DNA from: CAYVQZ01 sp964453435
Lineage (GTDB): Bacteria > Abyssobacteria > SURF-5
Direction: 5' to 3'
Assembly (NCBI GenBank): GCA_964453435.1
Contig: CAYVQZ010000025.1
Span: 1 to 64,000 of the forward strand
DNA: 64,000 nt
Below are positions 17,475 to 26,376 of this stretch, in pieces. The notes under the pieces were generated by a model. The model had not been told where the DNA came from and did no database searches. It saw only the letters and a list, made by a program, of their open reading frames with translations. A program made the translations under genes and the position numbers. Numbering within the stretch: the first letter of the stretch is position 1; each line of letters begins with the position of its first letter.

Positions 17475-18138
17475 GAGCGTGGCGCCCGGGAATGCTCACG
17501 ATGAAATAGCGGTGACCGCCTCCGCACAGCGCAGGAGAAACGGACTCGTGGTCGTAATATCGGCGCCGTCGGGAACGGGAAAGACAACGGTCAGCGACAG
17601 GTTGTTGGCTGATATGCCCGACCTGAAACGGTCAGTATCGTTCACCACACGGCCCCCGAGAAAAGGCGAGAACGACGAGAAGCATTATCATTTCGTTTCT
17701 CGCAGGCAATTTTTGAAGGAGCGCCGCGCCGGCCGCTTCGCAGAATGGGCAGAGGTGCACGGCCATCTGTACGGCACTCCTCGCGACTTTCTCGACCGGC
17801 AGATGAGAAACGGCCGTGATACCGTTCTCGTTATCGATGTGCAGGGAGCGCGGGCTGTCAGGGAAGCCATTCCGGAATCGGTGCTGGTTTTTCTTTTGCC
17901 GCCCTCGTTGCGCGAGCTGGAAAAAAGACTGATTCGCCGTCAGGCGGGGCCGGGAGACGACGTCGGCCTGAGGTTGCGGAACGCCGCCGCGGAGTTTCAC
18001 TGCTATCACAGGTACGATTACCTCGTTGTAAACGAGGACGTAGGCAAAACAGCGAAGACGCTGACTGCCATAATAGCGGCAGAGCGGCACAGAGTGTGTC
18101 GAATCCCAAGTGTTGTGAGAAAACTGAAGAGGACATGA
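17467..18138 (+). CDS. gmk: Guanylate kinase
   Basis: Phosphorylates GMP to GDP. 223 residues, a little long because of a 20-residue N-terminal extension. The P-loop SAPSGTGKTT, the GMP-binding SVSFTTRPPRKGENDEKHYHF (RS-F-TR-P type) and DTVLVIDVQGARAVR are present, with the lid near LIRRQAGPGDD. The ATG overlaps the end of remA, and rpoZ starts one base after its stop. Confidence 0.96.
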   Translation: MPESVAPGNAHDEIAVTASAQRRRNGLVVVISAPSGTGKTTVSDRLLADMPDLKRSVSFTTRPPRKGENDEKHYHFVSRRQFLKERRAGRFAEWAEVHGHLYGTPRDFLDRQMRNGRDTVLVIDVQGARAVREAIPESVLVFLLPPSLRELEKRLIRRQAGPGDDVGLRLRNAAAEFHCYHRYDYLVVNEDVGKTAKTLTAIIAAERHRVCRIPSVVRKLKRT

Positions 18139-18139
18139 A

Positions 18140-18367
18140 ATGTTTAGAGTTGCAACAGAAAAACTCTTGAACAACGCGGGGGGGCAGTACAGGCTGCTCG
18201 TAATGGCATTCCTGAGGACCGCTCAGTTGAACAACGGGATGCCCCCCCTCCTAAAATCTTTCTCCAAGAAAAATGCCACGATTGCCCTTCAAGAGATTGC
18301 CGAGGGGAAAGTGCGCATCGCAGAGAAGAAAAAACACGATGACGACGAAAATGCATCCGCTGCATAA
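18140..18367 (+). CDS. rpoZ: RNA polymerase omega subunit
   Basis: 75 residues. The pattern YRLLVMAFLRTAQLNNG, then KKNATIALQEIAEGKV, matches the omega helices and the xxIALxEIxxGK motif. The usual Arg-rich AARRARQL is changed to AFLRTAQL, so sequence similarity is modest. The position directly after gmk and before coaBC is the canonical one and supports the call. The C-terminus is acidic. Confidence 0.88.
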   Translation: MFRVATEKLLNNAGGQYRLLVMAFLRTAQLNNGMPPLLKSFSKKNATIALQEIAEGKVRIAEKKKHDDDENASAA

Positions 18368-19547
18368 CAGAATGATCGTCCTCGGGGTTTCAGGAGGCAT
18401 CGCGGCTTACAAGGCATGCGACCTCGCAAGCAAACTCCGGCAATCCGGCGCGGATGTGACCGTCATTATGACTCGCGCCGCGCAACAGTTCGTAACTTCC
18501 CTTACGTTTCAGTCTCTCGTTCAACGTCCTGTCATCACCGGCCTGTTCTCTCAGGTGGAAGAGTGGGAGATAGAACATATTTCGGTTGCCCAAAAGGCAT
18601 CGCTTGCAGTGATCGCGCCGGCCACCGCCAACGTTATCGGAAAACTGGCCGCCGGTATTGCCGATGACTTTTTGAGCACATTCGTCCTTGCGACCCGGGC
18701 GCCCATCGTGGTTTGTCCGGCCATGAACTGCGACATGTACGCAAACTCCGCCGTGCAGGAAAACCTCGAAAAACTGAAGAAGCGGGGATTTCATATCGTG
18801 GAGCCGGAGGAAGGTATGCTCGCATGCGGCGATATGGGCAAGGGGCGTCTGGCCAATGTCCAAAGCATCCTCGAACGGATTGTGTCGCTCCTGAGTACGT
18901 CGCGCGACTTTGACGGTGTGAAGATACTGGTTACGGCGGGACCCACGCACGAGCATATCGACCCTGTCCGCTATATTACCAACCCCTCGAGCGGGAAAAT
19001 GGGCTACGCCTTGGCCGACGCCGCTCGCGAACGCGGAGCAGAAGTTGTCCTGGTCTCCGGACCCACGAGCCTTGCCTCGCCGAATGGCATCGAAACGGTA
19101 CGCGTGAAGTCTGCGGAAGAGATGGCGAAGGCGGTTCTCGAACGCGCCAAAGGCTGCGACGTTATAATCGGGGCAGCGGCAGTGAGCGATTATGCGCCGG
19201 CCCAGACCAGCAGTCAGAAAGTGAAAAAGACAAAGACCGACGTCAATTTAACGCTGAAGCCGACCCTCGACATTATGGCGGAATTGGGCAAGCGGAAAGG
19301 CAAAAAAATACTGGTGGGATTCTCCGTGGAAACATGCGACCTCATTGAAAATTCCACAAAAAAATTGGCGAAAAAAAATCTGGACCTGATCGTCTGTAAT
19401 GACGTGACGCGTCCGGGCGCCGGCTTTGCAGCCGATACGAATATAGTTACCGTCCTCGACCGGAAAGGAGGTTCGCGGGAACTTCCTATGATGAGCAAAA
19501 AGGAGACGGCCCACAAAATCCTCGACGAGATCAAAAAGCTTCTGTGA
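18339..19547 (+). CDS. coaBC: Bifunctional phosphopantothenoylcysteine decarboxylase/phosphopantothenate-cysteine ligase
   Basis: Catalyses two steps of coenzyme A synthesis. The CoaC flavodoxin-like half (about 10-185) has LGVSGGIAAYKACDLASKL, catalytic-region PATANVIGKLAAGIADD, and PAMNCDMY. The CoaB half starts ILVTAGPTHEHIDPVRYITN with SSGKMGYALADAA and continues to GFSVETCDL and NDVTRPGAGF. From ATG 18339 it is 402 residues. The start overlaps rpoZ by 29 bases; ATG 18351 is also possible. Confidence 0.95.
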   Translation: MTTKMHPLHNRMIVLGVSGGIAAYKACDLASKLRQSGADVTVIMTRAAQQFVTSLTFQSLVQRPVITGLFSQVEEWEIEHISVAQKASLAVIAPATANVIGKLAAGIADDFLSTFVLATRAPIVVCPAMNCDMYANSAVQENLEKLKKRGFHIVEPEEGMLACGDMGKGRLANVQSILERIVSLLSTSRDFDGVKILVTAGPTHEHIDPVRYITNPSSGKMGYALADAARERGAEVVLVSGPTSLASPNGIETVRVKSAEEMAKAVLERAKGCDVIIGAAAVSDYAPAQTSSQKVKKTKTDVNLTLKPTLDIMAELGKRKGKKILVGFSVETCDLIENSTKKLAKKNLDLIVCNDVTRPGAGFAADTNIVTVLDRKGGSRELPMMSKKETAHKILDEIKKLL

Positions 19548-19709
19548 CCCGTCACTCCTCCCCGCTTCGTTTGTGAGCCATTGCTCCGTTCGGTTGACGC
19601 ACAGCCCTTGCTTGTCCTTTTTCCTGACACCGGGTTGACACGGGATGCGGGCCACGGTAATAATAGCCCGAACCCATTGAGAGGCATTGTCTTCCTGAAC
19701 TCCGACGCC

Positions 19710-21110
19710 GTGAAAGAATCGACTGTTCAACGCAGCGACCTGTTCTGGCTGGGCGCAGTCTTGGCGGTATCTCTTTTCCTGGCATCGCGTTCCATCGACA
19801 GCAGCCTGAACTACAACGAAAGTCACAATCTCCTGTACGCGACGGTTCGCACGCCTTCTGAATTGCTCAAGATAGACGATATGCATCCTCCCGGCTTCTA
19901 CTTGTTCATGCATTTCTGGGAAAAGTTCGGTGGCCGCAGCGAAGTGTTGCTTCGGTTGCCCTCCCTCTTTTTCGCTCTCTTCTCAACCATGCTCGTTTAC
20001 CGTCTGGGGCTGCAACTGTTCTCGCGGGTAACGGCGGTGGCCGGCGCATTTCTCTTTTCTGTCTCACCGATGCAAGTGTCGGCATCGAGCGCGATCAGGC
20101 CATATTCACTTTTGACTCTGGCCTTTTTGGTATCCTTGCTCTGTTTCACCAAGATGTTAAAGAATAACAGGAACTCGTACCATGCGTTGAACTCTCTCGC
20201 TTCGTTCGCCGCCCTGTTCGTTCATTACCATGGAGGATTCCTGCCGCTTTATCAGTGCGCCTATCTCCTCGTCAGATTCCGGGAAACTCGCGGAGTTCTT
20301 AAGAAGTGGATGATGTTTCAGGGCGCTGCCGCAGTCCTCTATTCACCTTTTGCGTATATTGCTGTAACGGAACAGTTGAAGCTTGTCAATCCGATAGGCG
20401 GAGCGGGTATCCTCACAACCGAAAGATTGTTGCACCTTTTCTACTCTTTGAGTCCGCTGGCTCAGCGCTTCTATATCGGACTGTCCCCATATGTCATCCT
20501 GGCAGCCTTCTTTTTCGCGGGGCTCGCCGTCCTGGGGGCGATGCCGCTGCGCAAGAACCTGCTTATGGTAATTTACCTCATTGTGCCGGTGGGTCTTGTG
20601 GCAATCGTGTCGAACGTCGCCCGTCTTAAATTCTATCAACCATATCATTTCGTGTTTCTGATACCGGCCTTTGCCCTGCTCGTTGCGCAAGGGTTTGAAA
20701 AAATCGGCAAACCGGGAAAAGCGGCGCTGTTCTCGGTCGTCATTTTCGGCCTGCTTCTTCCTGTCAAGAGCCCCGTGCCTGATTGGAAGGAATGTGCGCG
20801 ATACCTGAGAGAAACCACCAGACATGGGGACATCATTGTCATGGGGCCTGAACTTCCCGACGCCGTATGGTTCTACTGGCCCGATGCCCCCATTGTGCCG
20901 TTCGAGAGGGTGATAACCGGAAAGGGGTTATCCTCGCGCATTTGGGTCATTCTCGTATATGAGGGAATCTATTACGAAGAAAGCGCGAAGAACTTGCTGA
21001 AGGACAGGCTTTCCCAACTCGGTTTCTCTCAGGAGGCCGTCAATCAAGAAGTGAAAAATGCGCAGATACTCCTCTTTGTAAGAGAGAGAAGCAAGGCAGA
21101 AGCTGGATAA
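19710..21110 (+). CDS. Membrane glycosyltransferase of the PMT/ArnT (GT-C) type
   Basis: Integral membrane protein of about 466 residues with 9-11 hydrophobic helices, a dolichyl/undecaprenyl-phosphate sugar-dependent GT-C enzyme by type. After helix 1, LNYNESHNLLYA takes the place of the usual first-loop acidic motif. HPPGFYLFMHFWEKFGGRSE, RLPSLFFALFS and a long series of helices follow. The C-terminal soluble tail is about 90 residues. The open frame extends upstream to 19581, but that part looks non-coding. GTG 19710 or TTG 19677 is the likely start. The acceptor is unknown. Confidence 0.75.
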   Translation: MKESTVQRSDLFWLGAVLAVSLFLASRSIDSSLNYNESHNLLYATVRTPSELLKIDDMHPPGFYLFMHFWEKFGGRSEVLLRLPSLFFALFSTMLVYRLGLQLFSRVTAVAGAFLFSVSPMQVSASSAIRPYSLLTLAFLVSLLCFTKMLKNNRNSYHALNSLASFAALFVHYHGGFLPLYQCAYLLVRFRETRGVLKKWMMFQGAAAVLYSPFAYIAVTEQLKLVNPIGGAGILTTERLLHLFYSLSPLAQRFYIGLSPYVILAAFFFAGLAVLGAMPLRKNLLMVIYLIVPVGLVAIVSNVARLKFYQPYHFVFLIPAFALLVAQGFEKIGKPGKAALFSVVIFGLLLPVKSPVPDWKECARYLRETTRHGDIIVMGPELPDAVWFYWPDAPIVPFERVITGKGLSSRIWVILVYEGIYYEESAKNLLKDRLSQLGFSQEAVNQEVKNAQILLFVRERSKAEAG

Positions 21111-21189
21111 CAATAAACCTCATGAAACAGTTTTCGATAAAAGTTTTCCTCTCTCGGCAGGCCGGCACGGAATCGTCAAACACCCGGCG

Positions 21190-21699
21190 CTATCTTTTTC
21201 CCGCTTTCGCATCGCCGGTCATCTTCCTGAAATGACGTTTCAATTTCTGAACCATCTGCCTGGGACCTTCAACAATCGTGCGGGTCTCGGAGAGGATGTC
21301 CATAAATCCTGCTTCATTCGGATATCTCGGCACGATATGAAGGTGAAGATGCTCTATACTGGCGCCGGCGGGCCGGCCGATATTGAAGCCTATGTTGTAG
21401 GCGACCGGCCTGTATGCCCCATCAAGTATGTCGAGACACTGGTTCTGGAGTAAGAGCAGTTGTGCCTGCTCGACTTTTCTGAGATGCCGAACATCCACCA
21501 CATGCCTGATCGGGAAAAGGAGCATATGGCCCGGATTATAAGGATGCAGGTTGACGGAAACAATCCAATGGGTGGTCCGATGAACTTCGAGCTTGGAGAC
21601 CCTCGGGTCTCTTTGGGACACCGCGCAAAGAATGCAATCCACTTTCGGACGTTTTCCTTTTACATATTCCATTTTGGATGGAGTGTACAATTGCCTCAT
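21190..21699 (-). CDS. HIT-family nucleotide hydrolase/phosphorylase
   Basis: About 169 residues. The start is set at ATG 21699 because it overlaps the FHA-HEAT stop (ATGA) and gives MRQLYTPSKMEYVKG, the typical N-terminus of the Ap4A-phosphorylase-like branch. Cys pair CILC near residue 22, NIGFNIGRPAGASIEHLHLHIVPR carries the histidine triad. Probably acts on dinucleoside polyphosphates or nucleoside phosphoramidates. It is the second gene of a two-gene unit. Confidence 0.92.
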   Translation of the reverse strand: MRQLYTPSKMEYVKGKRPKVDCILCAVSQRDPRVSKLEVHRTTHWIVSVNLHPYNPGHMLLFPIRHVVDVRHLRKVEQAQLLLLQNQCLDILDGAYRPVAYNIGFNIGRPAGASIEHLHLHIVPRYPNEAGFMDILSETRTIVEGPRQMVQKLKRHFRKMTGDAKAGKR

Positions 21700-22919
21700 C
21701 GCTCTTTCTCCGAGACGTCTTCTGACAAGCGTTGGGACCACCATTCGCGCCACTTCGAAACGTTTTCTCCAAACCGCGGCGCCCCCGGTGAGTGCTCGTC
21801 CTGCTCCCCTACCAAAGAAATTTCCATTGTTTTCATTTCACGGCTCGATGAATCCGACAATCTTTGTTCAACCTCCATGTACCGGCTGATTTTTTCCAAT
21901 GAAGCCGCCGCAGCCTTTCGAACGCCTGGCCAATCATCTTCGAGAAGGTCAATTAATCTGGGAACGGCGTCGGGTGTTCGCAATTTCCCCAAAGCTTCAG
22001 CCGCTGCCTCGCGAACCTCCGGATTCGAGTTCTCGAGGGTGTTTATAATGATTGGGACGGCAGCGGCGTCGTTCAGCTTGCCTAACGCTTCCACAACCCA
22101 TACCTGCTGAAACCGCTCGGGATCGCGCGAGGCTTTGACGAGCGCATCGAGCGCTCTCGGGTCTCTCAGGTCACCCAACGACTTCACGGCCGCCTCGCGA
22201 ACGGCAAATGAATCCTGCCCCAGAGCCTGGACCAAATATTTCGTTGCCCGACCATTTCGCGTCTGGCCGAGCACATTGGCGGCAAGCACGCGAACCCGGT
22301 CTTCATTGTGGTTCAGAAAATGCGCCACGCCATCGACCACCTTGTCGTCCGCAAGTCGGATTAGCGCTCGGACAACCGAATTCCGGAGCAGAAGCTCGCT
22401 GGTATCGAAGTACCCGATGAGGGCTTTGGCGTTCCTCGAATTCCCCAGCAGACCCAAGGCTTCCGCCGCAGCCGCCTTCACTTTCGCCTCAGGGTCGTCC
22501 TTCAAAGTCTTCATCAAATCCTTGGCCACTGCCGGACCGCCGAAATGGCCGAGAAGGTCGGCCGCAATCTCGCGCTCGTGCGAATCGCCATTCTTTAATT
22601 GCGCAAGCAACGCATTCGTTGAGATAGCCTCCTCGTCCGGTATGTATATCAGCAGGGCGGCGCCAACGAGAACTTTATCCCCGTCCTCCAACTTCTTGGT
22701 CTTGACTCTAAACCCATTGACAAATAATCCATTCGTGCTGTCCAGGTCATAGATTATGCAATCCGTTCCGTTTGTTGAAATTTCGCAGTGGATTGCCGAG
22801 GCGTAGCGATTCTTGAGAACAATCGTGTTGTTGGAGGCCCGGCCGACCGTTAATTTTTGACCGGTAACGGGCACGTTCCTTGTCTCATGCCCTCGTTCTT
22901 TAACTAATATGCGTGGCAC
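21696..22919 (-). CDS. FHA domain plus HEAT-repeat protein
   Basis: 407 residues, no signal peptide. The FHA domain (about 8-95) shows VGRASNNTIVLKNRYASAIH and YDLDSTNGLFVNGF, the phosphothreonine-binding fold. Eight or so HEAT/PBS-lyase-type repeats follow (about 105-355), recognisable by recurring AAEALGKL, RxAAxxALG and DPRALDAL units. The last 50 residues are polar. Phosphothreonine recognition fits the receptor-like kinase at 7-9 kb, but that link is inference. GTG start with GAGGGAG upstream. Translationally coupled to the HIT gene. Confidence 0.9.
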   Translation of the reverse strand: MPRILVKERGHETRNVPVTGQKLTVGRASNNTIVLKNRYASAIHCEISTNGTDCIIYDLDSTNGLFVNGFRVKTKKLEDGDKVLVGAALLIYIPDEEAISTNALLAQLKNGDSHEREIAADLLGHFGGPAVAKDLMKTLKDDPEAKVKAAAAEALGLLGNSRNAKALIGYFDTSELLLRNSVVRALIRLADDKVVDGVAHFLNHNEDRVRVLAANVLGQTRNGRATKYLVQALGQDSFAVREAAVKSLGDLRDPRALDALVKASRDPERFQQVWVVEALGKLNDAAAVPIIINTLENSNPEVREAAAEALGKLRTPDAVPRLIDLLEDDWPGVRKAAAASLEKISRYMEVEQRLSDSSSREMKTMEISLVGEQDEHSPGAPRFGENVSKWREWWSQRLSEDVSEKER

Positions 22920-23097
22920 CGCTCCCTCACTCAGGTTTCCTGCATTTCCCTGTTCCGCTCAAACGCAAGCAGGATGCAAAAAGCAGCTCGAAAAAAGCGT
23001 CCCATTCGTCGGCTCCGGTTAGAAAGAAAAACGGTTCAAGCCAATGACACCCATCCCCACTGCAAAAAAGCGGGCCCCTTGCCGCTGGAACAGCGGT

Positions 23098-23241
23098 TTA
23101 GTCTGAGGCTTTCTTCTCGAAATCTTCGAGGGTTTGTCGTTTCTTGTCCCGCGCACCCCAGAAATTTTGGTCGTCCATCCAGCGGAAGACGCCGTATGCG
23201 ACTGCCGCTAAGATATCGATAATAATTAGCTTACGAATCAT
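23098..23241 (-). CDS. Small single-pass membrane protein (47 residues)
   Basis: A 47-residue frame begins MIRKLIIIDILAAVAYGVF, a positively charged start followed by one hydrophobic helix, then a polar tail rich in Lys, Asp and Glu. AAAGGG stands four bases before the ATG. The longer frame running in from 23487 crosses the divergent promoter and is not credible. Function unknown. Confidence 0.5.
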   Translation of the reverse strand: MIRKLIIIDILAAVAYGVFRWMDDQNFWGARDKKRQTLEDFEKKASD

Positions 23242-23378
23242 AAGACCCTTTTTCTTGACGCATCCCTTGACAACGAAACATACCCCAATTATATTGAGCG
23301 TTTTCGAAGGTGTCAAATTCGATTCGGGCCTTGGGCGGGAGAGTTCGATGTGGCGGCGATGTGCGATGTCCTCGGCGC

Positions 23379-23407
23379 TTGACAGGGCTGACATTTCGCG
23401 GTATAAT
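23379..23407 (+). promoter_or_regulatory. Perfect consensus sigma70 promoter for the AbrB-ArsM pair
   Basis: TTGACA (23379-23384), a 17-base spacer and TATAAT (23402-23407). The ATG of the AbrB gene is 49 bases downstream of the -10. The leader between them contains an 18-base tandem duplication (23413-23445). Confidence 0.8.
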
Positions 23408-23412
23408 GTGTT

Positions 23413-23445
23413 TTCAGAAAAAGAGGAATATTCAGAAAAAGAGGA
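23413..23445 (+). repeat. 18-bp tandem duplication in the leader of the AbrB gene
   Basis: TTCAGAAAAAGAGGA occurs at 23413-23427 and again at 23431-23445, a period of 18. Both copies carry a GAGGA ribosome-site core. Only the second is close enough to the ATG at 23456 to act. Confidence 0.7.
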
Positions 23446-23455
23446 GCGCGACCAA

Positions 23456-23749
23456 ATGGCGGGAGATACAAACCGAAAAAGTGTCACTCAGTGCGGCGTC
23501 GGCGCTGAATCGAACAAAGTCCCATGCTGCAGGGTGGAAGCCCTCGTCTCAATTGATCCCAGGGGGCAGATTCTGCTTCCGAAGGATTTGCGAGACAGAG
23601 CCAACCTTCAAGCCGGCGATAAAATCGCGGTGATTGCATTCGAATCGAAAGGAGAAATCTGTTGCATGACGCTGATAAAAGCAGAGGCGCTCGTCGACAA
23701 CGTGAGGGAGATGCTCGGACCGATCATGACCGAAATGTCGCAGGAATGA
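23456..23749 (+). CDS. AbrB/SpoVT-type protein with CC motif, HgcAB-associated-protein-like
   Basis: 97 residues. The swapped-hairpin AbrB domain reads VSIDPRGQILLPKDLRD and AGDKIAVIAF. It is preceded by a Cys-Cys pair in VPCCRVEAL and holds a second pair in EICCMTLIKA. A helical tail ends VREMLGPIMTEM. This arrangement resembles the small proteins annotated as HgcAB-associated. The vicinal cysteines suggest that it senses a thiophilic metal or metalloid. It lies 19 bases upstream of an ArsM-like gene, which supports an arsenic or mercury link by context only. Confidence 0.75.
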   Translation: MAGDTNRKSVTQCGVGAESNKVPCCRVEALVSIDPRGQILLPKDLRDRANLQAGDKIAVIAFESKGEICCMTLIKAEALVDNVREMLGPIMTEMSQE

Positions 23750-23768
23750 GAGAAAAGGAGTTTCAGAC

Positions 23769-24596
23769 ATGAAAAAAGAAGACATTAAGAAAGCCGTGCG
23801 GGAGCGATATGGCGAACGAGCACAAGGAGAGGCCTGCTCTTGCTCATCATTGAGTTGTTGCGGAACCCCGAATCCGGTGGAAGCTATCAGCAAACACATC
23901 GGTTACAGTGAGGAAGACCTTGCATCCGTGCCGGAGGGCTCGAACCTCGGACTCGGCTGTGGTAACCCCGTGGCGCTTGCGTCTCTGAGGGAGGGAGAGA
24001 CCGTCCTGGACCTTGGCGCCGGAGCCGGGTTCGATTGTTTCCTCGCCGCGAACCGCGTCGGAAAAAGCGGTAGGGTAATCGGCGTCGACATGACGCCGGC
24101 GATGCTCGACAAGGCCAGGGAAAATGCGCGGGGGTCAGGGTATGACAATGTGGAATTCAGGCTGGGGGAAATCGAAAATATTCCCGCAGCGGACAACTCG
24201 GTGGATGTGATTATTTCGAACTGCGTAATCAACCTCTCTCCGGACAAGCCGAAGGTTTTCGCGGAGACTTGCCGCGTAATCAGGCCGGGTGGTCGACTGC
24301 TGGTTTCCGACATAGTGCTGTTAAAACCGCTTCCCGAGTTCGTTCGCAATTCGATAGAGGCATACGTCGGGTGCGTTGCGGGGGCAATGATACGTGACGA
24401 GTACCTGGCGACAATAGAAGCCGCCGGCTTTACGGATGTAACTGTCGTCGGCGAGTCGAAATTCCCGACGGAACTGCTGGCGAATGACCCAACGGTAAGA
24501 GCGGTGATTGAAAGCCTGAATGTTCCAATGGAGGAGCTCGCCGACGTCGCCGACTCCATCGTAAGCATCAAGGTCCAGGCAACCAAACCCGCATAG
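23769..24596 (+). CDS. arsM: Arsenite S-adenosylmethionine methyltransferase-like protein (ArsM)
   Basis: 275 residues, class I SAM fold. The Cys-rich start ACSCSSLSCCGTP is followed by GLGCGNPVALASL and the SAM motif VLDLGAGAGFDCFLAANRVG. The Cys positions expected in ArsM are present: GCGNP, SNCVINLSPDK, and VGCVAGA. IRPGGRLLVSDIV is the later strand. It converts trivalent arsenic to methylated species in characterised relatives. GAAAAGGAG precedes the ATG. Cotranscribed with the AbrB-type regulator. Confidence 0.9.
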   Translation: MKKEDIKKAVRERYGERAQGEACSCSSLSCCGTPNPVEAISKHIGYSEEDLASVPEGSNLGLGCGNPVALASLREGETVLDLGAGAGFDCFLAANRVGKSGRVIGVDMTPAMLDKARENARGSGYDNVEFRLGEIENIPAADNSVDVIISNCVINLSPDKPKVFAETCRVIRPGGRLLVSDIVLLKPLPEFVRNSIEAYVGCVAGAMIRDEYLATIEAAGFTDVTVVGESKFPTELLANDPTVRAVIESLNVPMEELADVADSIVSIKVQATKPA

Positions 24597-24637
24597 AAAT
24601 TTCTTCTATTGCCATCTCTGCTATCGTGGGGCGGCGT

Positions 24638-25270
24638 ATGAGCGATAAGGCGTCGGCGCGGACGCTGTATGACAAGTCTCTTCTTGTCCGTTATAAGACC
24701 CTCGTCAATTTCTTCCTGTATCCGTGGGGGATCAGGGATTTCATTTTTCGGAAAATCCCCATTGCCGACTACGCCACCATATTGGACGCCGGATGCGGGT
24801 ATGGAATATTGAGCAAAGCCATCCGCAACAAAGTGACGCGGGAAAGGTTTAGGGGAGTTGTGCAACATGCCTTCGACATCTCTCAAGATATGGTGGAAGC
24901 GTCCCGGAAGAAATGCGGAAACGGAATCAAACTGACGCAGCTTGACGTCAGCCAGTTGTCGTACCAGCGGGATTCGTTTGACCTGATTGTGTCCGCCGCC
25001 ATGCTCGAATATGTTCCGGACATTGAAAATGCGCTTCTGTCTTTGAAGCGATGCCTGAAGCCGAACGGCAGGATGTATATATTCATGTCACGCAAATCTC
25101 CGTTGAATGACTTCCTGTTCCTTCCGTTCGGCAAGCCCAGGTGTTATTCATTTCACGAGTTAGAAGACATCCTCAAACGGTGCGGGTTTCGTGAAACAAG
25201 GAGACATCGCTTTCCTCCTCGATTCTGCTGGCTGAATGTGTGGGGTGTCATAATTTCAGCGAGCAAATAA
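24638..25270 (+). CDS. Class I SAM-dependent methyltransferase
   Basis: About 210 residues from ATG 24638; GTG 24626 is the alternative. Motif I ILDAGCGYGILSKAI, motif II/III FDISQDMVEASRKKC, DSFDLIVSAAMLEYV and CLKPNGRMYIFMSRKSP. The short cap recalls methyltransferases acting on lipids or small molecules. The substrate cannot be read from sequence. It follows arsM by 41 bases and may share its transcript. Confidence 0.8.
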   Translation: MSDKASARTLYDKSLLVRYKTLVNFFLYPWGIRDFIFRKIPIADYATILDAGCGYGILSKAIRNKVTRERFRGVVQHAFDISQDMVEASRKKCGNGIKLTQLDVSQLSYQRDSFDLIVSAAMLEYVPDIENALLSLKRCLKPNGRMYIFMSRKSPLNDFLFLPFGKPRCYSFHELEDILKRCGFRETRRHRFPPRFCWLNVWGVIISASK

Positions 25271-25329
25271 ATTCTCGACGTTCGACTCTGCAATGCATGT
25301 GAATGCATGAATGCCCCAACACTTCAATC

Positions 25330-26330
25330 CTGTACTACTATATGTCAATTTCGTGAATTCCTGTCGCAATTTCCATCGGGTGGCTCTCGCAATTTCAGTG
25401 GCAAGAATACGTTCTGCGGCGAAGGGGACTGTCCCAGATTTACGGGCACGAAGTGCCGTAGAATCGGGACTGTCCCCTGAGCGACTCGCTTTCCTTCGTT
25501 GAGCGCAGCGAAATCCCGCGCAATGCGCGGGATAGAATAGGGACTGTCCCCAAGCAAGACTTGGTTGCGGCTACGCCGCGCTGTGCTCTTCAACGTCTGT
25601 TGTTAATTCCAGCTTGTTGTGATAGTATTTCTTATGCCGAATGTCCGAAATCGCTGTTTCGTCTCAGCCGCGAAAACGATCTGCCGTAAAAATGTTTTGA
25701 ATCTGTCTCACCGTCGGTGATGCGGGTTATTGGGGGATACCATTCGGCATGGTGTTCCCCAATAACCCAAGCCGAAAGCGTCGCCCATGGGGCATTTCTG
25801 AAAGCCCCTTTCTTGAGTCTTTTTGTCATTCTAATCGTGGAACATACTCACAGTGAGTCTGTCCCACGGTCGATAACCCGTGCTGCGGGGATAGTGAATC
25901 TGTCTCACGATTGTCGAGCGTAGGGGACTGTGAAACTGTCCGATAATTGCCAAGCGCAGGGGGCTGTCCCAAAGATTTACGGGCACGAAGTGCCGTAGAA
26001 TCGGGACTGTCCCCTGCGCAGAAGACTACCCAGTGGAATTATCGGACACACTCGCTGTCCCCGAAGCGAGCAACCTTTATCAGGAATCGTGGAACAGATT
26101 CACAATCCCCGAAGCGCGCTCCAAAAAACGTGGGATAGATACGCTGTGACTCCGTCGGACATTTTTTACGGATTAATTCGCGCCTGCACGGAGGTCGGAA
26201 AGTCTCTTTGTAGGCGCGAATCCATTCGCGCATTTCGAGTCGGCGGGCGCCGCCCTCATAATCGGGTACGGTGTATCTATGCCCGAAGCGCGCGCGAATG
26301 AATCGCAGGACACATTTGTTGTGTGTTTTC
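25330..26330. repeat. Mosaic of dispersed palindromic repeats
   Basis: About 1 kb with no credible gene. It begins with CTGTACTACT (25330), shared with 31600. A 43-base core containing GGGCACGAAGTGCC and GGGACTGTCCCC occurs identically at 25437-25479 and 25974-26016. A 45-base hairpin is at 25724-25768. A reversed copy of a third unit (ATTATCGGACACACTC) lies near 26015-26056. GGGACTGTCCC-like units recur. This resembles REP/RAYT-type repeat clusters, but no transposase is present. Confidence 0.7.
25724..25768. repeat. 45-base hairpin repeat, copy 1
   Basis: Arms GGGTTATTGGGG...CCCCAATAACCC with centre CATTCGGCATGG. The same hairpin occurs at 34119-34167 and 50288-50332. The left flank from 25699 (GAATCTGTCTCACCG) is also shared with the third copy. 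Confidence 0.8.
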
Positions 26331-26376
26331 CTGCGTCTTCGAACCCCTTTTCGCTTTCGCAGGAAGGAAATCCGGC

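Noticed and set aside
23144..23455. Long N-terminal extension of the AbrB protein
   Set aside because: It would run through the consensus promoter and across the 47-residue gene; ATG 23456 has its own ribosome site and fits the family.
25424..26016. Possible CRISPR array
   Set aside because: The repeats are irregularly spaced, palindromic and in mixed orientation; there are no uniform spacers and no cas genes.
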